A stretch of 64,000 nt of DNA from contig NW_008708752.1 of NCBI RefSeq assembly GCF_000327385.1, positions 2,365,491 to 2,429,490 on the forward strand, written 5' to 3'. The stretch comes from Lottia gigantea. Taxonomy: Eukaryota > Mollusca > Gastropoda > Lottiidae. Both the position numbers and the translations under genes were made by a program. Numbering within the stretch: position 1 is the first letter of the stretch; the number at the start of each line of letters is the position of its first letter. Positions 23,332 through 37,600 of this stretch are shown one piece after another. Below the pieces are notes generated by a model, which saw nothing but the letters and a program-made list of their open reading frames with translations, did no database searches and was not told where the DNA came from.

Positions 23332-26300
23332 TCATTGCCATCGGTATATTTTAAGTTGAGTATTTAGTAATACTGCTAGATGTTTAGTATTATTAATATT
23401 AATTGGTAACATGTCTAAAGGAACACCACCACATGGTAACTTCTGTAGTTGTTGACCAGTTAAACCATCCCACGTTTGAACCTACAATATCAAAACATAT
23501 ATACTGTTTTAATCATGACAATCTGGGGTAACTGTGATAGCATTATCAGCAAATAAGTCAAAGATTAAATAAGTCAAGGGAATGACTTGAAAACCTCTTT
23601 TGAAATTACTGTCATTGAACATGCAGCCTGTGCATCATCTTTTAATCTTGTTCACATTAAAATTATTAGCTGCATTTTAAGTAAAAGCATTTGCAATGAA
23701 AACCTTTTTTTTCAAAATGGCACAAGGAAGGGTCCGAACCACTGACTTCATCTTCGCGTGACAAGTAATTGTCATTGCCTGTCAAGGTGCAACAAAAATG
23801 TACACCATTTCACATATACTACAAATGAAGATCATAGAGGTATTAAAATATGGCGAACTTACAGTAGCAGTAGATTCATCATTACCATTATTACCAGCAC
23901 CACATATTATCAATCTATTACTATCATCACCAGTATGAAATAATGTAGATCTTGATAGAGTAGCTTGAGCTTTACCAGCACGTAAACTGTGTAGTGTTGA
24001 ACACGAACAGATATCATCTATAGACTGGGATTCACTCAGACGACTTGCTGTTAATCTACATAGCTACAATATAAATAATAATATATACTCATTTAATGTT
24101 CTGATCCCAGCAAATGAAAGGAAACAACACATTTTTACAAGAATAACAACAAAGGTTCACTCTTTACAGCTGGGTCAACTGGAATAATTAGCTGCCTTAT
24201 TTAAGGTTAATTGTCTTTCACACACCGACCAAGATTAGAACCCATGATAACCATTTGTAAAGATTCCTGCTCTAACCAATTGTGCAGCTTGTTGTATAAA
24301 CAATTATGTATAGCCATGTTCAAGCAAGATCTTTGGGTTTCATTGACATTCATGACTAATTCCACATGCATGATATCATCTAGTTAGTTTGGTGTCTAGG
24401 ATTCGCAGAATATTATCCTTTGAAACTAAACCAGTACTTGCTTACAAAATGAGGGAAGATAGAGCATCCCTTTAACAGCAGCTGGATACCAGCCTTTTCT
24501 TTGATTGTGCCACAATGTAGATAAAAAGTGATGCTGAAAATTGCTATTTAAACGTATATCATGTTTGTGGATAAGAAATGTATACCTGATGTCTGGCATA
24601 GGGATATTTAGTTGAAGATCTGAAACTGGCTAATAGTTGACGAGATGATGAATCAAAACATAAACTTGTTAAACTTCCTGTAAATATAACAGATAAAATC
24701 ATTCCTAGGCACATTCTCTCTGAAAATTCATCTCTTTTGATTTGCATAATTTTGACTAAGGCCGTCCCCTTGAAAATGTCAGGCATTTCCAGTAGGGGTC
24801 AAAAAAGGTCACGCAAGGGGCAGATTTAATCGTATTTTATCATGTCCATATGTATATCCATACAGTCAAGAAATTTTTTTTTGAATGATTGCAGTACATT
24901 ATGTACTACAAATGTTTATTGATTTATCTTTGGTATTAAGCTAATGCTGTTTGCTTTGAAAATTTTCCCTCATAACACACTGCATGGCCTTGTACCAACA
25001 TTAGCAGGAAAGTCAGATAAAATCTTATTAATGGTGAAACAACTGAGCAATAAAGAAACTGTAAATGGTTATTTTTGATATAATGAAAGACAACTCACCA
25101 TCTAATGGTAATAAATGTAACTTAAGTTCACTTTCATTTTTTTTCTCATAAAAACTTGTCTGATCTAATTGGCCTACTAATAAACCTTCTTGTCTGAAAT
25201 AGTATGTTGTATAGCAATAATAAACTTATGACTGTAAATAGAATAAAGAATGACTATATTATGATGTACCTGATGCAAAAATGATCATATTCAGTCTAGT
25301 AGTATTGTAATACCCCTTAACCTCATGCAAAGACAATCAAACTTAGTTTAGAAACTTATGGAAAATACCTTACAGAAACCTGGTATGTTATTCTAGAAAA
25401 CTAATCAGATTACTGTATTTTTTCAAATTTGTAGTTCATCTTAGAAATATTTGAGACGAAGGAATCTAGTTGGAGCCAGCAAGGTCAGACAATGAAACTT
25501 TGATGGTTTACAAATTTCCATTGGTTTTTTCAACTGATTTACTAGCCCCGTATTTTCGAAACGAAATTAGCGCAAGGACGTCCCAGGGTCTTAATTTCTA
25601 ACACTGTTTAAGGACGTCCTAGCATTAAGATCATTTCGAGAAGTCCAGGCCTGTAGATCTTTAGCTATTAATGATGTATTGAACTTAAATATTCTGTCTA
25701 CACGTTGCTGATACATAATCCTCATCAGGAAACTCCAAGCTCACAATAGACAAACAAAAGAAAAACCAGTCCTCTTACTTAAAATTAGCATCATCATCTT
25801 TAGGGACATATTGTAATGATACTACAGGAGCTCTTTTAGCTTCTTTATTTATTTCCTGTACAGCTTCACTGGTATTTCTAGTATCATATTCTAATACAGT
25901 ACCATTAGATAGTCCAGCATAGAAATATAGTTTATTACTAGTGTTCCATACACAACTCCATACTGGTAGACTAGACTCATATCTAGTTAATAAAAAACAT
26001 AGCAGTCAAATCAACAGTTATCAAAATTAAAAAATTAAAGAGTTATTATATGTCCCACTTTTTTGCACCTGTTTGACAAACTCCATGTGAAAAATATCTA
26101 AACCATTAAAAAAAATAAACTTAAGACAGTTCACTTTAGAAAATTAATGGCATTTTACAACATGTTTTTTGCATCAAATTAGATTAATGAAGACAGGTAA
26201 TGCCATACAGTAAGCTATGATGGAAAGTTTCCTAGGACAGTGAAATTAGCCTACTATTTTTCTATTTCAACAGTCAATGGATCATTAATGTGCACAGCCT

Positions 26301-29300
26301 GTAGCAAACAGGGTCATGTTTTATGTTCCTGTTCAAACCACAAAACACTTTTTTTTTATCAACCCAACTGACATCAGAATTTCCAAAGTGTCTGGTAGAA
26401 GGCTTTACCATGCCAAGGGACACCAACCACTGCAATCATTTGTTAAGTGCAGCTCAAATTAAATAAAGCTCTGGCATTTAGAAAATCCAAACTTAAAAAT
26501 AAGTCAAACACTGAAAGCTAACATTATATACTTACGTTTGAACGACAGCATTACTCATAATACTGGTTATTTTAATAGTTTTATCCATACCACAACTGAG
26601 TAGCATACCATCATCATAGACTGGATGAAAACATATATCACGTATAACATTGGAATGTATAGGTACATACTGAAATGTCTTTAAATCCATCGTACTGATC
26701 TGAAAATAGGGGCTCAAATGAATCAGCAAATGCCACAGGAATTTAATTTCTCTTTTGAATTTCAGGGACCAGACTGTGGAAAGGAAACTGACACTGTACA
26801 CACATGAGATCTGTAAAAGTCCCACAAAAGCACAAAATGCAAAGGCTAGCAAACTTGAATCCTATTAAAGGAACAATATGGCTGAGTACACTGAGTATGA
26901 AGATACTTAAAGTTAAGACTTTCAGATAAGGTAGCCTAAGGGACCGATTTATCTAGATTTTGGTCTATCGTTTTCATTAATTTGATCACCTAAATTTCCA
27001 AACCAACTTAAAAAATCTACCCCTCTAATAGCAAAACTGAATAAATATTACCTTCTTCACACCGAATCCTTTAAAGAGATGGCTGTTAGATGGTTGACTA
27101 ACTAATAATGCTGCTAATGAGGAACTGTAGGCTAAGACACGACATTTCCCTTCTTGAGAGATATTGATAGTTTTATCTAGTTTGAACTGTCCAGTACAGA
27201 CTGTCTGAGATGAGATTATACTAGTTGATGGTTGAGACATACTAAATGTTGAATTACTCGATTGAGACCTAGAAGATTAAAATAAAAAACTAGATCAATC
27301 CAATGTAACCACCAAAAGGATTTTTCATGATTTGTCTCAAGAAACTGTTAAATTTTTTAGATATTTTCAGTCAGTATTTCCCTCATTGCACACAGTTTAT
27401 GATATATTATATGGAACAAAAACCAAGACTACAGTCTGCTGCAAGCCATGTACATTAATACTTTGGATAGTTGGCAGGGAGCAAGATAATGGGCAAAATT
27501 TCACTCATTGTGCACATTTCATGTTATTGTAGTTTAAGCACCTCATTGTGATTATGAAAAGAGATCACTCATGCAGTGTTCAATGAGGGAAATTTCGCCA
27601 CGACAAGAGGATTAGACAATCATTCGTTCTTGAAAAGTCAGTAGCAAACAGGGTTTTTTGACAACTAGACCTCATTTCCTTAATGTTTGTTACCAGCATC
27701 ACAATAGCGATAAACCAGGTTGATATATCCATGAGCACCATCTAAAACTTGCAGGCAAAAAAACCCAAACATTTAGCAACTGTCAGAGTTACCAAGGCTC
27801 ACAATGATTTTGATAAAATTGACCACACCTTAATAATTCTATTTCTCTAAGTAAAATATCTTGTTCATTACGTAATACAGTACACTCTTCTATAGACTGT
27901 TGATATCGTAAACTTAATTGAGCCTTTTCTAATTCCATTTTCCTTTTACTTTCCCTTTCTTTAGCCAATTCTTCTAAAGCTCTGTCTCTTTCTGTCGTAT
28001 CTAAAGCCTATAAAGTAACATCATTTTCAGTAAGCCTTAGCAATACAACATTTAGATGATCATTCTGTTAGTCTGTTTATTTCAGACAACTTGACTAATA
28101 TTCCGCCTGCTTTCCTTTCATACTAACGTAGGACAAGTAGAATTTATTCTCATGTCTACATTTCAAGACAGGTTCGGAACATTTGTTCAAAAACGTGCGC
28201 TTAGGTTCTGCTTTAATATTTCTATATCGCTCTACAATTGACGTATTGAGCTCTATTTTAACAGTGTATTTCTATATCGCTCTACAGTTGATGTATTGAA
28301 CACTATTTTAACAGTGTATTTCTATATCGCTCTACAGTTGATGTATTGAACACTATTTTAACAGTGTATTTCTATATCGCTCTACAGTTGATGTACTGAA
28401 CACTATTTTAACAGTGTATTTCTATATCGCTCTACAGTTGATGTATTGAACACTATTTTAACAGTGTATTTCTATATCACTCTACAATTGATGTATTGAA
28501 CACTATTTTAACAGTGTATTTCTATATCGCTCTACAGTTGATGTATTGAACACTATTTTAACAGTGAATTTCTATATCGCTCTACAATTGACGTATTGAA
28601 CACTATTTTAACAGTGAATTTCTATATCGCTCTACAATTGACGTATTGAACACTATTTTAAGTGAGATTTTTTATTATTGTTTTGTTTTTTTTTTCAATA
28701 TTTTCTCGAACATAATGAGCTTTTTGAAAATTGTGAAATCAAAGGCCTTATTTCTCATGTCATTTAATAAAATTTTGATTTGTATGAACATAAAATACTC
28801 CAATGTGTGCTAATGTACAAAACAAATAAGAAAAGTATTTCATCTGATTGGTTGATTGATCAGGCTACATTCCTATACATTAAATTTGTAATATTCAACA
28901 AAGGCCATCATTCTTATATTCTAGATCAGTTATTCAAATTTGTTAGAAAAATAAAATACTCATTTGTGAACTTATATACAAAACAAATAGGAAAAGTAGC
29001 TTCATCTGATTGGTTGATAGACAATTGATTGACCAATCAGATAAACAGCATGCAAAAATCTTAGGATGAAGGATTTGAGCGCCAATCGCGGTACTCAGTG
29101 GTAAAAAGTTTTGCTTTGGTACTTACTTTTATTGCTTTAGCATATAGCACTCTAATATCCATTCTTTTAGCTTTAGCATTACACTGAGGACATTTTCCAT
29201 TTTGTCCTTTTAACCATTTTTGGATACAGCTGAAAAAAATAATACAAATTCTAGATAGGATACAGGGATTGTAAAGAGGTTTTCTAAATTCATCTGATTG

Positions 29301-31782
29301 AAAATTGGAATTTCAATTTAGTTTTTAATCAACTAAAACAAAAATGTATGCCTACGTCCCAAAAAGCCCAGTTTAAGATTCTTTTCAATGCTTCCAAATC
29401 CTCACAAAACTTATTACTTATAAAGGAATACTGAAGGCTTACATTACTCAACATATCTCTTCATATATTCAATAAAAAAACAGCGTTAAAATATAGTTTT
29501 GTTTTGCTTACCTTTGACCAAATAAATGACCACATTTTAAAGATACTATTCTATGAGAACCAGAGGTTGTCCATAATTCAAAACAAATAGGACAAGTCTG
29601 AAATATAATTTGTTTATAATATGAGTATTTTCATAAAAATACTGGTATAATAAGTGCCCATGTTGAAATTAATATAATTGCTTTACATAAAATATTTCAA
29701 TATATCATTTTATAAGGTATTATTAGTTTTGATGTTAAATATTGTGATACCCACTTTAAAAAATATTGCTCAGCAAAATGATTTTATTTTCAAAATCCAA
29801 TCGGGTTTTTTGGGAACCACATATGTCAAAAAGTGACATGGAGCAAATAGAAGTCATAAGCATTTCTTTAGATTCTTTCAAAGGAAAAACAAAATATATT
29901 ATGTCTCACTGTCTAAAATTTAACAACAAAAATTCCTAAACAAACTTACATCTCCTTCTTCATCAGATTCTTCTTTATTTGGTGACTTCTTATTTTCTGG
30001 TGACATCAACTTACGTTTTTTGGGTGTTCGAAATTCATTTAGAGAGGTATTTTGATCCACCACAGCTTGTACTCTTTGTTGAAAAGGAGATCTTGCTGGA
30101 CTAGAAGCTAATGGAACAGCTCTTGGTGGTGTTTGAACAATATTTCTTTGAATCACATTTTGTCCAGATATTACAGGCACTGAGAGTATTGGAGTTGTGG
30201 CACTTGTGATGGGAAATGTTCTAGCTGCACTAATGTTCGGCAAATTGGATGCACCAGATGAAGGTACACTGTCATTTATGTTTGAATGGTTAATGGAATT
30301 CGCTGAGGTTGTTTGAGCACTAGCAGATGCAGGTAAAGGTACAAAATGTTCCAATGTCTGTGAGTTTCTTAAAGGAACAACTAGAGGTAGGGCATTAGTT
30401 TCAGAGACAGATGACAGTGGAGTTGATGGATGGGGGGCATCTTGATTCAGAAGAATGGATAAAATAGCGTTATTTTCATGTAAGGACGGCAATGGTGGTC
30501 GAGCCATTCTTTCATTTGTTTCATCAGTTATTTCAATCTGCAAAAAATCATTCCAAATTTCTGATCAATTAACTGATTCTAAACCTGCTTTTTATTTCTG
30601 ACTCTTCTCAATCAAACATCTGTGGGTTTTGCAATTACACTATTACTCTATGTTGCAAAGCCCCATAGATATTATTAGCAGGCATCAAATACTATTAAGC
30701 ATTTCTATAATTACAGGAATTGAAATATTTGAAAATTTTTCAATTTAAAAAAAAAAAAAAAATGAAAAAGAGGTATATGGCTAAATTATATAATTCTGGA
30801 TCTTGTACACATACTAATTCTACTGAATTACACAAGTCAGAACATTTCTCTACATAATTTCCTTACCTGATTATCATCATCTGAATCTGATTGACCATCA
30901 GAAAATAAAATATCACTTTCATCTGAATCAATTTCAATCAGATCATCATTTTCATCAACAACTATCTGAAAGTCAAATATATTGTATCAAGAAAAGTTTT
31001 CATTGATTTCATACCAAGCTGGTCAATATTTTCTTAAAAAAAATTGTACCATAAAAATCTAAACAAAAGACTTGCAACAAAAATCTTTTGCAAGAAAACC
31101 AAATGTTTTGATAAACTGGGCCATAAAATTCCTTTCCAAAGTTATAACATTCCCTTTTATGAAGCATAAAAAGGACTTGTTGAGACAGAACTCCAAAAAA
31201 TACAAATTGACCCACACTCAACTATGAAAAGAATTAGTAACCCCACAAGATAATTTCAATATAAGGTTCTTTATTAATTATCAACCTTTCTTCTATAAGC
31301 TTACATTACATAATATTGTTGGATATTATTACATAAATTAACCAATAAGAAATAATGTAATGAATTATACATATCAATAAGCTTGCACTTGAAGAGGGGC
31401 TTTACTTAATATTGAATATTTCATAATTATGTTATCTTCAGTGACCTAAATAAATTTGCAATGTTTTTGTAGGTGATTTGGGTTTAAAAGTGAAACCGGT
31501 CTAACTCTGGAAAGCACTGTCAAAAGGCATCAGAATTTTTATTATCTTTGTCTTAAAATAGGGAGGTCCCAAACCCATGGCCCAGATTTGTTTTTCTCCA
31601 AGGTGATAGAGGCTGAAAAGCAATGCCTATTTGTCAGACCAGACTAACGGAAACACTGGATCAAAAATTTTCCCACCTCAGGGTATTGAAATGGAGATAA
31701 ACAAAAATATTCTACTTACCACATTTTGATATGGATGTGGAAGAACCTGGCCTGTCAAATCAATTCTTTCACTTCCGCTCAT
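23332..31782 (-). CDS. RFWD3: E3 ubiquitin ligase RFWD3 (RING finger and WD repeat)
   Basis: E3 ligase that ubiquitinates RPA and RAD51 at stalled forks and interstrand crosslinks (Fanconi gene FANCW in humans). Thirteen exons: 31720-31782, 30867-30965, 29950-30537, 29512-29597, 29127-29229, 27829-28007, 27052-27268, 26536-26699, 25779-25982, 25099-25193, 24586-24677, 23863-24063, 23332-23481; 2241 nt, 746 aa (human 774), all phases consistent. The N-terminal 250 residues are disordered, with an acidic patch and an SQ site (RNSQTLEH). RING at about 251-295: [31 protein letters not shown], close to the human sequence. A coiled coil follows ([17 protein letters not shown]). The WD40 half includes [32 protein letters not shown] and [16 protein letters not shown]. 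The stop follows LKIYRWQ (human IYKWE). The exon 6 donor is GTGTGG, weaker than usual. Introns carry a 50-bp minisatellite and a foldback element. Confidence 0.95.
24165..24300 (-). mobile_element. tRNA-derived SINE fragment (RFWD3 intron)
   Basis: Minus strand: TTGGTTAGAGCAGGAATC (A-box-like) then ATGGGTTCTAATCTTGGTCG (B-box-like), tRNA-like spacing. A second B-box-like GGTTCGGACCC lies at 23730-23740. Confidence 0.5.
25552..25643. mobile_element. short foldback element
   Basis: About 92 bp with two imperfect inverted arms of about 31 bp meeting in GGACGTCC: left TTTTCGAAACGAAATTAGCG, right (reverse complement) TTCTCGAAATGATCTTAATG. The loop is about 28 bp. No target duplication recognised. 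Confidence 0.65.
28211..28665. repeat. 50-bp minisatellite in RFWD3 intron 5, about 9 copies
   Basis: TCTATATCGCTCTAC recurs at exact 50-bp steps from 28221 to 28621, followed in each unit by A(G/A)TTGATGTATTGAACAC and TATTTTAACAGTG. Units differ at only a few positions. Confidence 0.95.
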
Positions 31783-33829
31783 TTTATCAGAGATCTACTA
31801 GGCTACCTTGAATACAAAAATTTTCATCAATATCCCAAGGATGTAACCTACTCACTGCTCACTGAAATATGCCTCTTAAAGACTATCTCAGTAAAAAAAT
31901 TCTCCACTTTAAAAAAAGAAAATGGATTATAACTTTGGAACCATTACCAATAAAAACTGCAGTTAGCAACCTGTTAGTGTTACTGTAGCATCAGTAGCAA
32001 CGCAGTAAGCACAGTAACGGTAGCGATAGAGTAGCATTGGTGAGATTGAATAATTGGTTTTTTTTGGGGGGAGAGGGGGGTTTGTCTGTGAAGCATTTAA
32101 TGGAAAAAAGTCGATTTTTGTGAACTTTGCCCAGACAATGGGGTTATATAGGCCTGAATACCAAATCATATTTCAACCAAAAATGAAAAATGGCAAATTT
32201 GGCTAAAAAATAGAATTGACAATATAAAAAGATAATATGTGCTATAGTTTATGTTCTTGGACACAGTTTCATTCATTATACATTAAATTTCAATGTAAGT
32301 TTAAATATGGCACAAATTCTGAATTAAAAATCTTACATTTCTTTCACTTTGGCGGAAATTTTATTTCAATTTTCTTATTTTTATTTGAAGCACTGAATTA
32401 GACTCCTCACGTAGGAGAGTTTTATGTCAAGGGACATAAAAAAATTAGTTGACATCTTCAGACCACAATACTTTATTGACTTTGTCTTTTTTTATACATA
32501 TATATTTCCTCCCAATTTCGTCATTTTAAGAAAGCTGTTCTTTTGCTCTTGATTTTAAAGAAAGACATTTTATGGATATCACAAAATGCATTCATTTCCA
32601 GACAACTTCCGACAGTATAAGATTACTTGAATGATTTTTCTATATATTCTATTTTCCAAAAAGGAAGGTCATACTTTCAAGGTCTTAGCTCTAGCCATGC
32701 CACAAAAAGGTAACATGGATGCGAACAGTTACAGAGAACTGTTCTTGGAGCAGTGGTAGTTTTCTGTGATCAGGATGTATCATGAAGAGTGAACTAAGAT
32801 AAATTCCATTAAATTCTGCTTACCCCTTTCAATAAAATACAATGCACAGCCAAAAACTTCAGCCCAATGAGCAATGTCCCATCTGCACATTAATTCCCTT
32901 GGTCCGTGTCATTCCCACAGCTGAAAGCTACTAGCCCAGACCCCCTAACTAGCTGAGCTTGCACCCCGATTTGAGTCCAAGATAAGCTTATCAGATTTAT
33001 AACCGGGCAAAATTTGAAGCTGACTGTATCAAAGATCTTTCACTGCACTAAATTTTATAATATTAATTAAGTATATAACAATAGTTTATTCAACATCAAA
33101 TCATTCAAGTCAACAAAAGGAGAAGAATTTAAAAATAAATGAGCAAACTCAGAGGTAATATATTATATAGAATCACAGAAACTCAACAAAAATAACAATA
33201 TTTTGTAAGGTCTCAAAAAACACCTTACAAATAACAAACAGGTATTAAATATGAATAAAAAACAATGTACCCTCCATGAATAATACGTCAATTATTAAAT
33301 GATCATAATTTATCTATTTTTTTATTGGTCGAAAGCGTACATCTATTCCTTCGATAGAACGTCATATTCACCGCCCAATTTTGTGCGAGAGTTTAATAAA
33401 TTTTATATTGGGTCGAGCATGTAGCAAAAAATAGAATAGGGAAAACCTGCTTTACATACATTGGATGAAAGTTTGCTCTTCGGCCAATCAAACCTGGTTT
33501 TGCACACTCCCTTCGGCTTTCGGCATGATGACAATAGTCAATGACGTCTAAATTTATAAATGTCATTGACAACAGTAAACAAGAACTGCAAATAGGGGCA
33601 TCTTAACATATCACTGGCTCAACGTTCCTCGTTATTTACAGCTTTAGGGAGAAAAATATTGTCATTTAATAAAACAAAAAATGATTTTTTGGTTTCAATT
33701 GACATGGGATTTATCAACCTCAGGAAAGCAATATTCACCTCAGCTGTTGGCCTCGGTAAATATTACACCCTGGGTTGATAAATCCTCATGTCAACTAAAA
33801 CCAAAAGTCATTAATTGTATAATATTATA

Positions 33830-34075
33830 CAGCCATAGTGACATTATAACAGTGACAAATTACATTTCGAATATTTGACATGGATAAATTACATCATAAC
33901 AGTGACAATTACATTTTGTATATGACATGGATAAATTACATCATAACAATGACAATTACATTTTGTATATGACACGGATAAATTACATTATAACAGTGAC
34001 AATTACATTTTGTATATGACACGGATAAATTACATTATAACAGTGACAATTACATTTTGTATAAGTGATCTAAAG
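33830..34075. repeat. 47-bp minisatellite, 4-5 copies
   Basis: AGTGACAATTACATTTTGTA followed by TATGACATGGATAAATTACAT recurs at 33851, 33901, 33948, 33995 and 34042, so the step is 50 then 47 bp. Confidence 0.9.
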
Positions 34076-34309
34076 GGACAAACAATTTTTAATCTCCTCA
34101 AGGCACAAAGTTAGATTTCAATTGTTGGAGAATATACAATTAATAGCAAACACAATATAAATGGCACTTCAAATATCATAAAGTTCAAAATAATTATATA
34201 CGAAAAATTAAAAATGTGTAAAATTTGGCTACAAAATATTGTAATTAATCTTTAAAATTAAAAGTTTCAGCATCTTATTTACTTTTATATATTATATAAC
34301 ACAATTTAT

Positions 34310-34590
34310 CAGTTTGTCCACAGATCCATGATGTATTTAATCAGTTCCTCTTCAGATTTATTCACTTTCTCTACAAGCCCATGTATTTTATCACAAATTC
34401 ATGCATTTAATCGCTTTCTCTTCAAATCCATGTATTTAATCACAGATCCATGTATTTAATCACAGATCCATGTATCTAACTACATAGCCTTGTATTTAAT
34501 AACTTTCTTCAGATCAATGTATTTTATCACAGATCCATGTATTTTATCACAGATCCATGTATTTAATAACTTTCTCTACTAATTTACAGT
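34310..34590. repeat. 20-bp direct repeats around the ARM-TIR-SAM 3' flank
   Basis: Units of ATCACAGATCCATGTATTTA, alternating with AACTTTCTCT blocks, about a dozen copies with substitutions. Probably within the 3' UTR or just past it. Confidence 0.8.
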
Positions 34591-34684
34591 CATATTTTAA
34601 GGGATACAATAGTTTAAAGATTTTCATCCTACAGGAATCTGAACTTGAGCTCCATCAAATCAAATAATAAAATGACTGTATACC

Positions 34685-37600
34685 CTAGAGTTGGTCAATA
34701 GCATTGCTGAATTTCATCATATCATCTAATTGATTCAATCCTAGATCTGTTTTTATATAGTTGAAGAAAAATTCTGGAGCCTACAATTTTAAAAAAAAAT
34801 ATATCTAATTCAAGACACTCGTCAACAATCATCTATGGATGACTTTATGACAACATATACTTACCCTATTCGAAATCTTCTTTAAGAAAGCTAAATGTTC
34901 TCCTGATAAATTGTGCAATTTTGTATTTCTGAAAAAACCAGAGAACGGTTTAGTCAAGTACAGCTGATCGTGGATAGTTTCAAGGGCTTTGCTTGTATTA
35001 AAGAGGAATATTTTCATATGCCAGGCATTAAAATTTTTTGGGTTCTGCCTTAGTGAGAGAAAGCCTCCCTCCACCATCTCCATGGAAATGCCACTGAAAA
35101 GGGCACTTTTCCATGGAGCCATGCAGGTTCACTATTGCATTCATTTTTCAAAAGATATAGTTTTGCAAATTTTGAAAACAATAATGTTGAAATGTTGTGG
35201 CTGTTTCTAACCCTTTTATGGTTTGACTATACCTGGATGAGCAAAACTATTTTTGCTCCTATAGACTTACTTATCCAGAGAAATTCTATTTAACCAATTT
35301 AAAACATCATTTCTAGACCACTGTAATATAGAATTTCCTTTAGCAGCCTTTAATGGTACAGTATTAACAATAGCTATTGGTCCATCAACCTGAAATTAAA
35401 TGCAGTTTTACATCTTTTCTTTCTTTAATAGGGTAGCTATATGTAATTTGCAATCAGAGGAATTGGCCAGGGAAGTTTAGAGAATATTCCAGTATTGTTG
35501 TTACTAAGACTAACAGTACTATTTTGACTATTTTTCTCATAAAAATATTACAAAGAATTCAAATAACCTTTTACTTTGCTAGAGAGTAAGAAGTGATTCG
35601 CACTAAATTGAATTATATGGTATATGGTGAAAAGATGAGTTACAACAAACTAACTTCATCAACAGCTGTTTCCTGGAATTTCCCGTCTTCACCCAGTTGT
35701 TTAATTAATTTATTAACGCAGTCGTCATAGGAATATTTTCCACTAAAATCAACAAATAATTTGGCACTAAGAATCATTCCTAAATAACCATCAGGTTTGT
35801 ACCCACGTTGCATCATTAATGGTATGATTGGTTTCTTTAAAGTATAGGCATACTCAGCTTCTACAAGAAACATCCAAATAGATCTTATTCATGCCTTGTT
35901 TTTGAGACACTGAAAGCGAGGTCATCCATTGTTAAGATGGCAACGTCATATGAATGAATAGCCTATTTGACATCATTTAACACTTGTTCAACAGCAAGAA
36001 AATAGGCTTAAAACTGCCCTTTCTGGAAAATGTGCGATGGTAAAATTCATCTTTTTTTATTGTTTGCATAATGAGCCTCGTTCTGAATTCAATATGGCCA
36101 ACACATGAATAATGTCTATAAGTGTTTAAGTCGGCAATTTCTAAAACAGAACAATGTTGTTTTCATAGGATTTGGCACTGTTCCACAGACATTACACCTG
36201 GAACTGATATAAATAATAGCAAAATGTAGCTTAATTTTACAATCTTAAAGCCTTTATTGGTTCAAGTTAACTATTCAAGCGAACAGAAAAGGATTTTAAG
36301 ATAATGGTGGCAATGAAGGCAAACTTGTTATTTTTACGCATGTCATTGAGTCATTTGATAGTAGACAGAACTATTCAAGATGGAGGGACTGACAGACCAA
36401 GGCCAAGACAATATAATGGTGGTGTATCACGTACCAGTTCTACAATTTGAACTCTCTTTATATTTTTCGGACATACACATCAAAACAACAGAGGATTTCT
36501 CTACAGCATCTGCCATTGCTTGTAGTGTTGAGCCTTCCATATCATTGATATCTATCCACACTGAATATCCATTTTCTTTCAATGATTGTTGTATCTATGG
36601 CAACAGGAAAGATAAAATATGAAGTCAGGCAGCTAATTAGTGTTTAATATTCCTTTCTACTTTGCCTCAGCAATTCTAGGCATTTTCATCTTTGTAATCA
36701 CACCAATGCCACTCTGTGATTGAAAATGCCAACTCAGCATCCCTTTTACTGACTTCTGTATTAATATTTTTCCATATTAGATACATTTACACATGACAAA
36801 AGGTTTTTTTCAAGACTCAAATCAACCCCCCAAAATGGCGCACCTGTCCCTTTAAAGAAATGTCTTTGATGCACTAATGATGGAGAGCAACAAGCCTATG
36901 CTTGCACATTTGAAGCAGGTATTACCGGGAAAAGTGAAAACCTTATGACTATGTATGGCCTTATAAAAGGTGAGAATAATTACATACCTGGATAAGTTTT
37001 TTTTGATCTGCCCATTGGTAACTGATCATAATGTGTCCCTTACCGGAAGATTTAGTTATTACTTTAGCCTTTTCTTTATCTATTATAAAACAAATATAAC
37101 AATTTTACATCCATTTTTATTAATATATGAATGAAGATACCATGCAGTGTGCCGTGAGCAAAATTTTGTCAGGCTAGTGGTGTCTTTTTAATTTTAAATT
37201 TTGATTGATATACTTCTTCATGTGAAAAGTTCATTTGCTACAGATGATTCGCCAATCTGTTGTTTTGAATTTCTGGTTTTGTTAGTACTTGGTTTATTTA
37301 TTTCTATTTCCAACAGCACAAGGACAATTGGTCGTCAACCTTCACCACTTAGTTTACTCATATACATGGCTCTATATAGCCCTATATTTGGCATACAAAC
37401 ACACTGATACACAACATTAATTAGCAAGAAAAAATCATTTCATTCTAGATTTTATATAAAATCAATTTTCATTTGGGATTACAAAGAGGTTATTTTAATT
37501 TTTTCTCAAGTGAAGGGCCTTAAGTGATAAGCATATTTTCTGATTTGTGACGTTATCAAAGACTTAGTTTTAGTGTATTTGCAGGAACCACAGACATCTG

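Larger units (their letters stand above)
31783..34684. other. intergenic region upstream of RFWD3
   Basis: Separates the RFWD3 start from the ARM-TIR-SAM stop; both genes are on the minus strand. It holds a G-rich run near 32066 (two G6 blocks three bases apart), a degraded SINE-like B box around 32960, a 47-bp minisatellite (33830-34075) and 20-bp direct repeats (34310-34590). No gene seen. Confidence 0.55.

Noticed and set aside
28211-28665. CRISPR-like or regulatory array
   Set aside because: Uniform 50-bp head-to-tail units without spacers: an intronic minisatellite.
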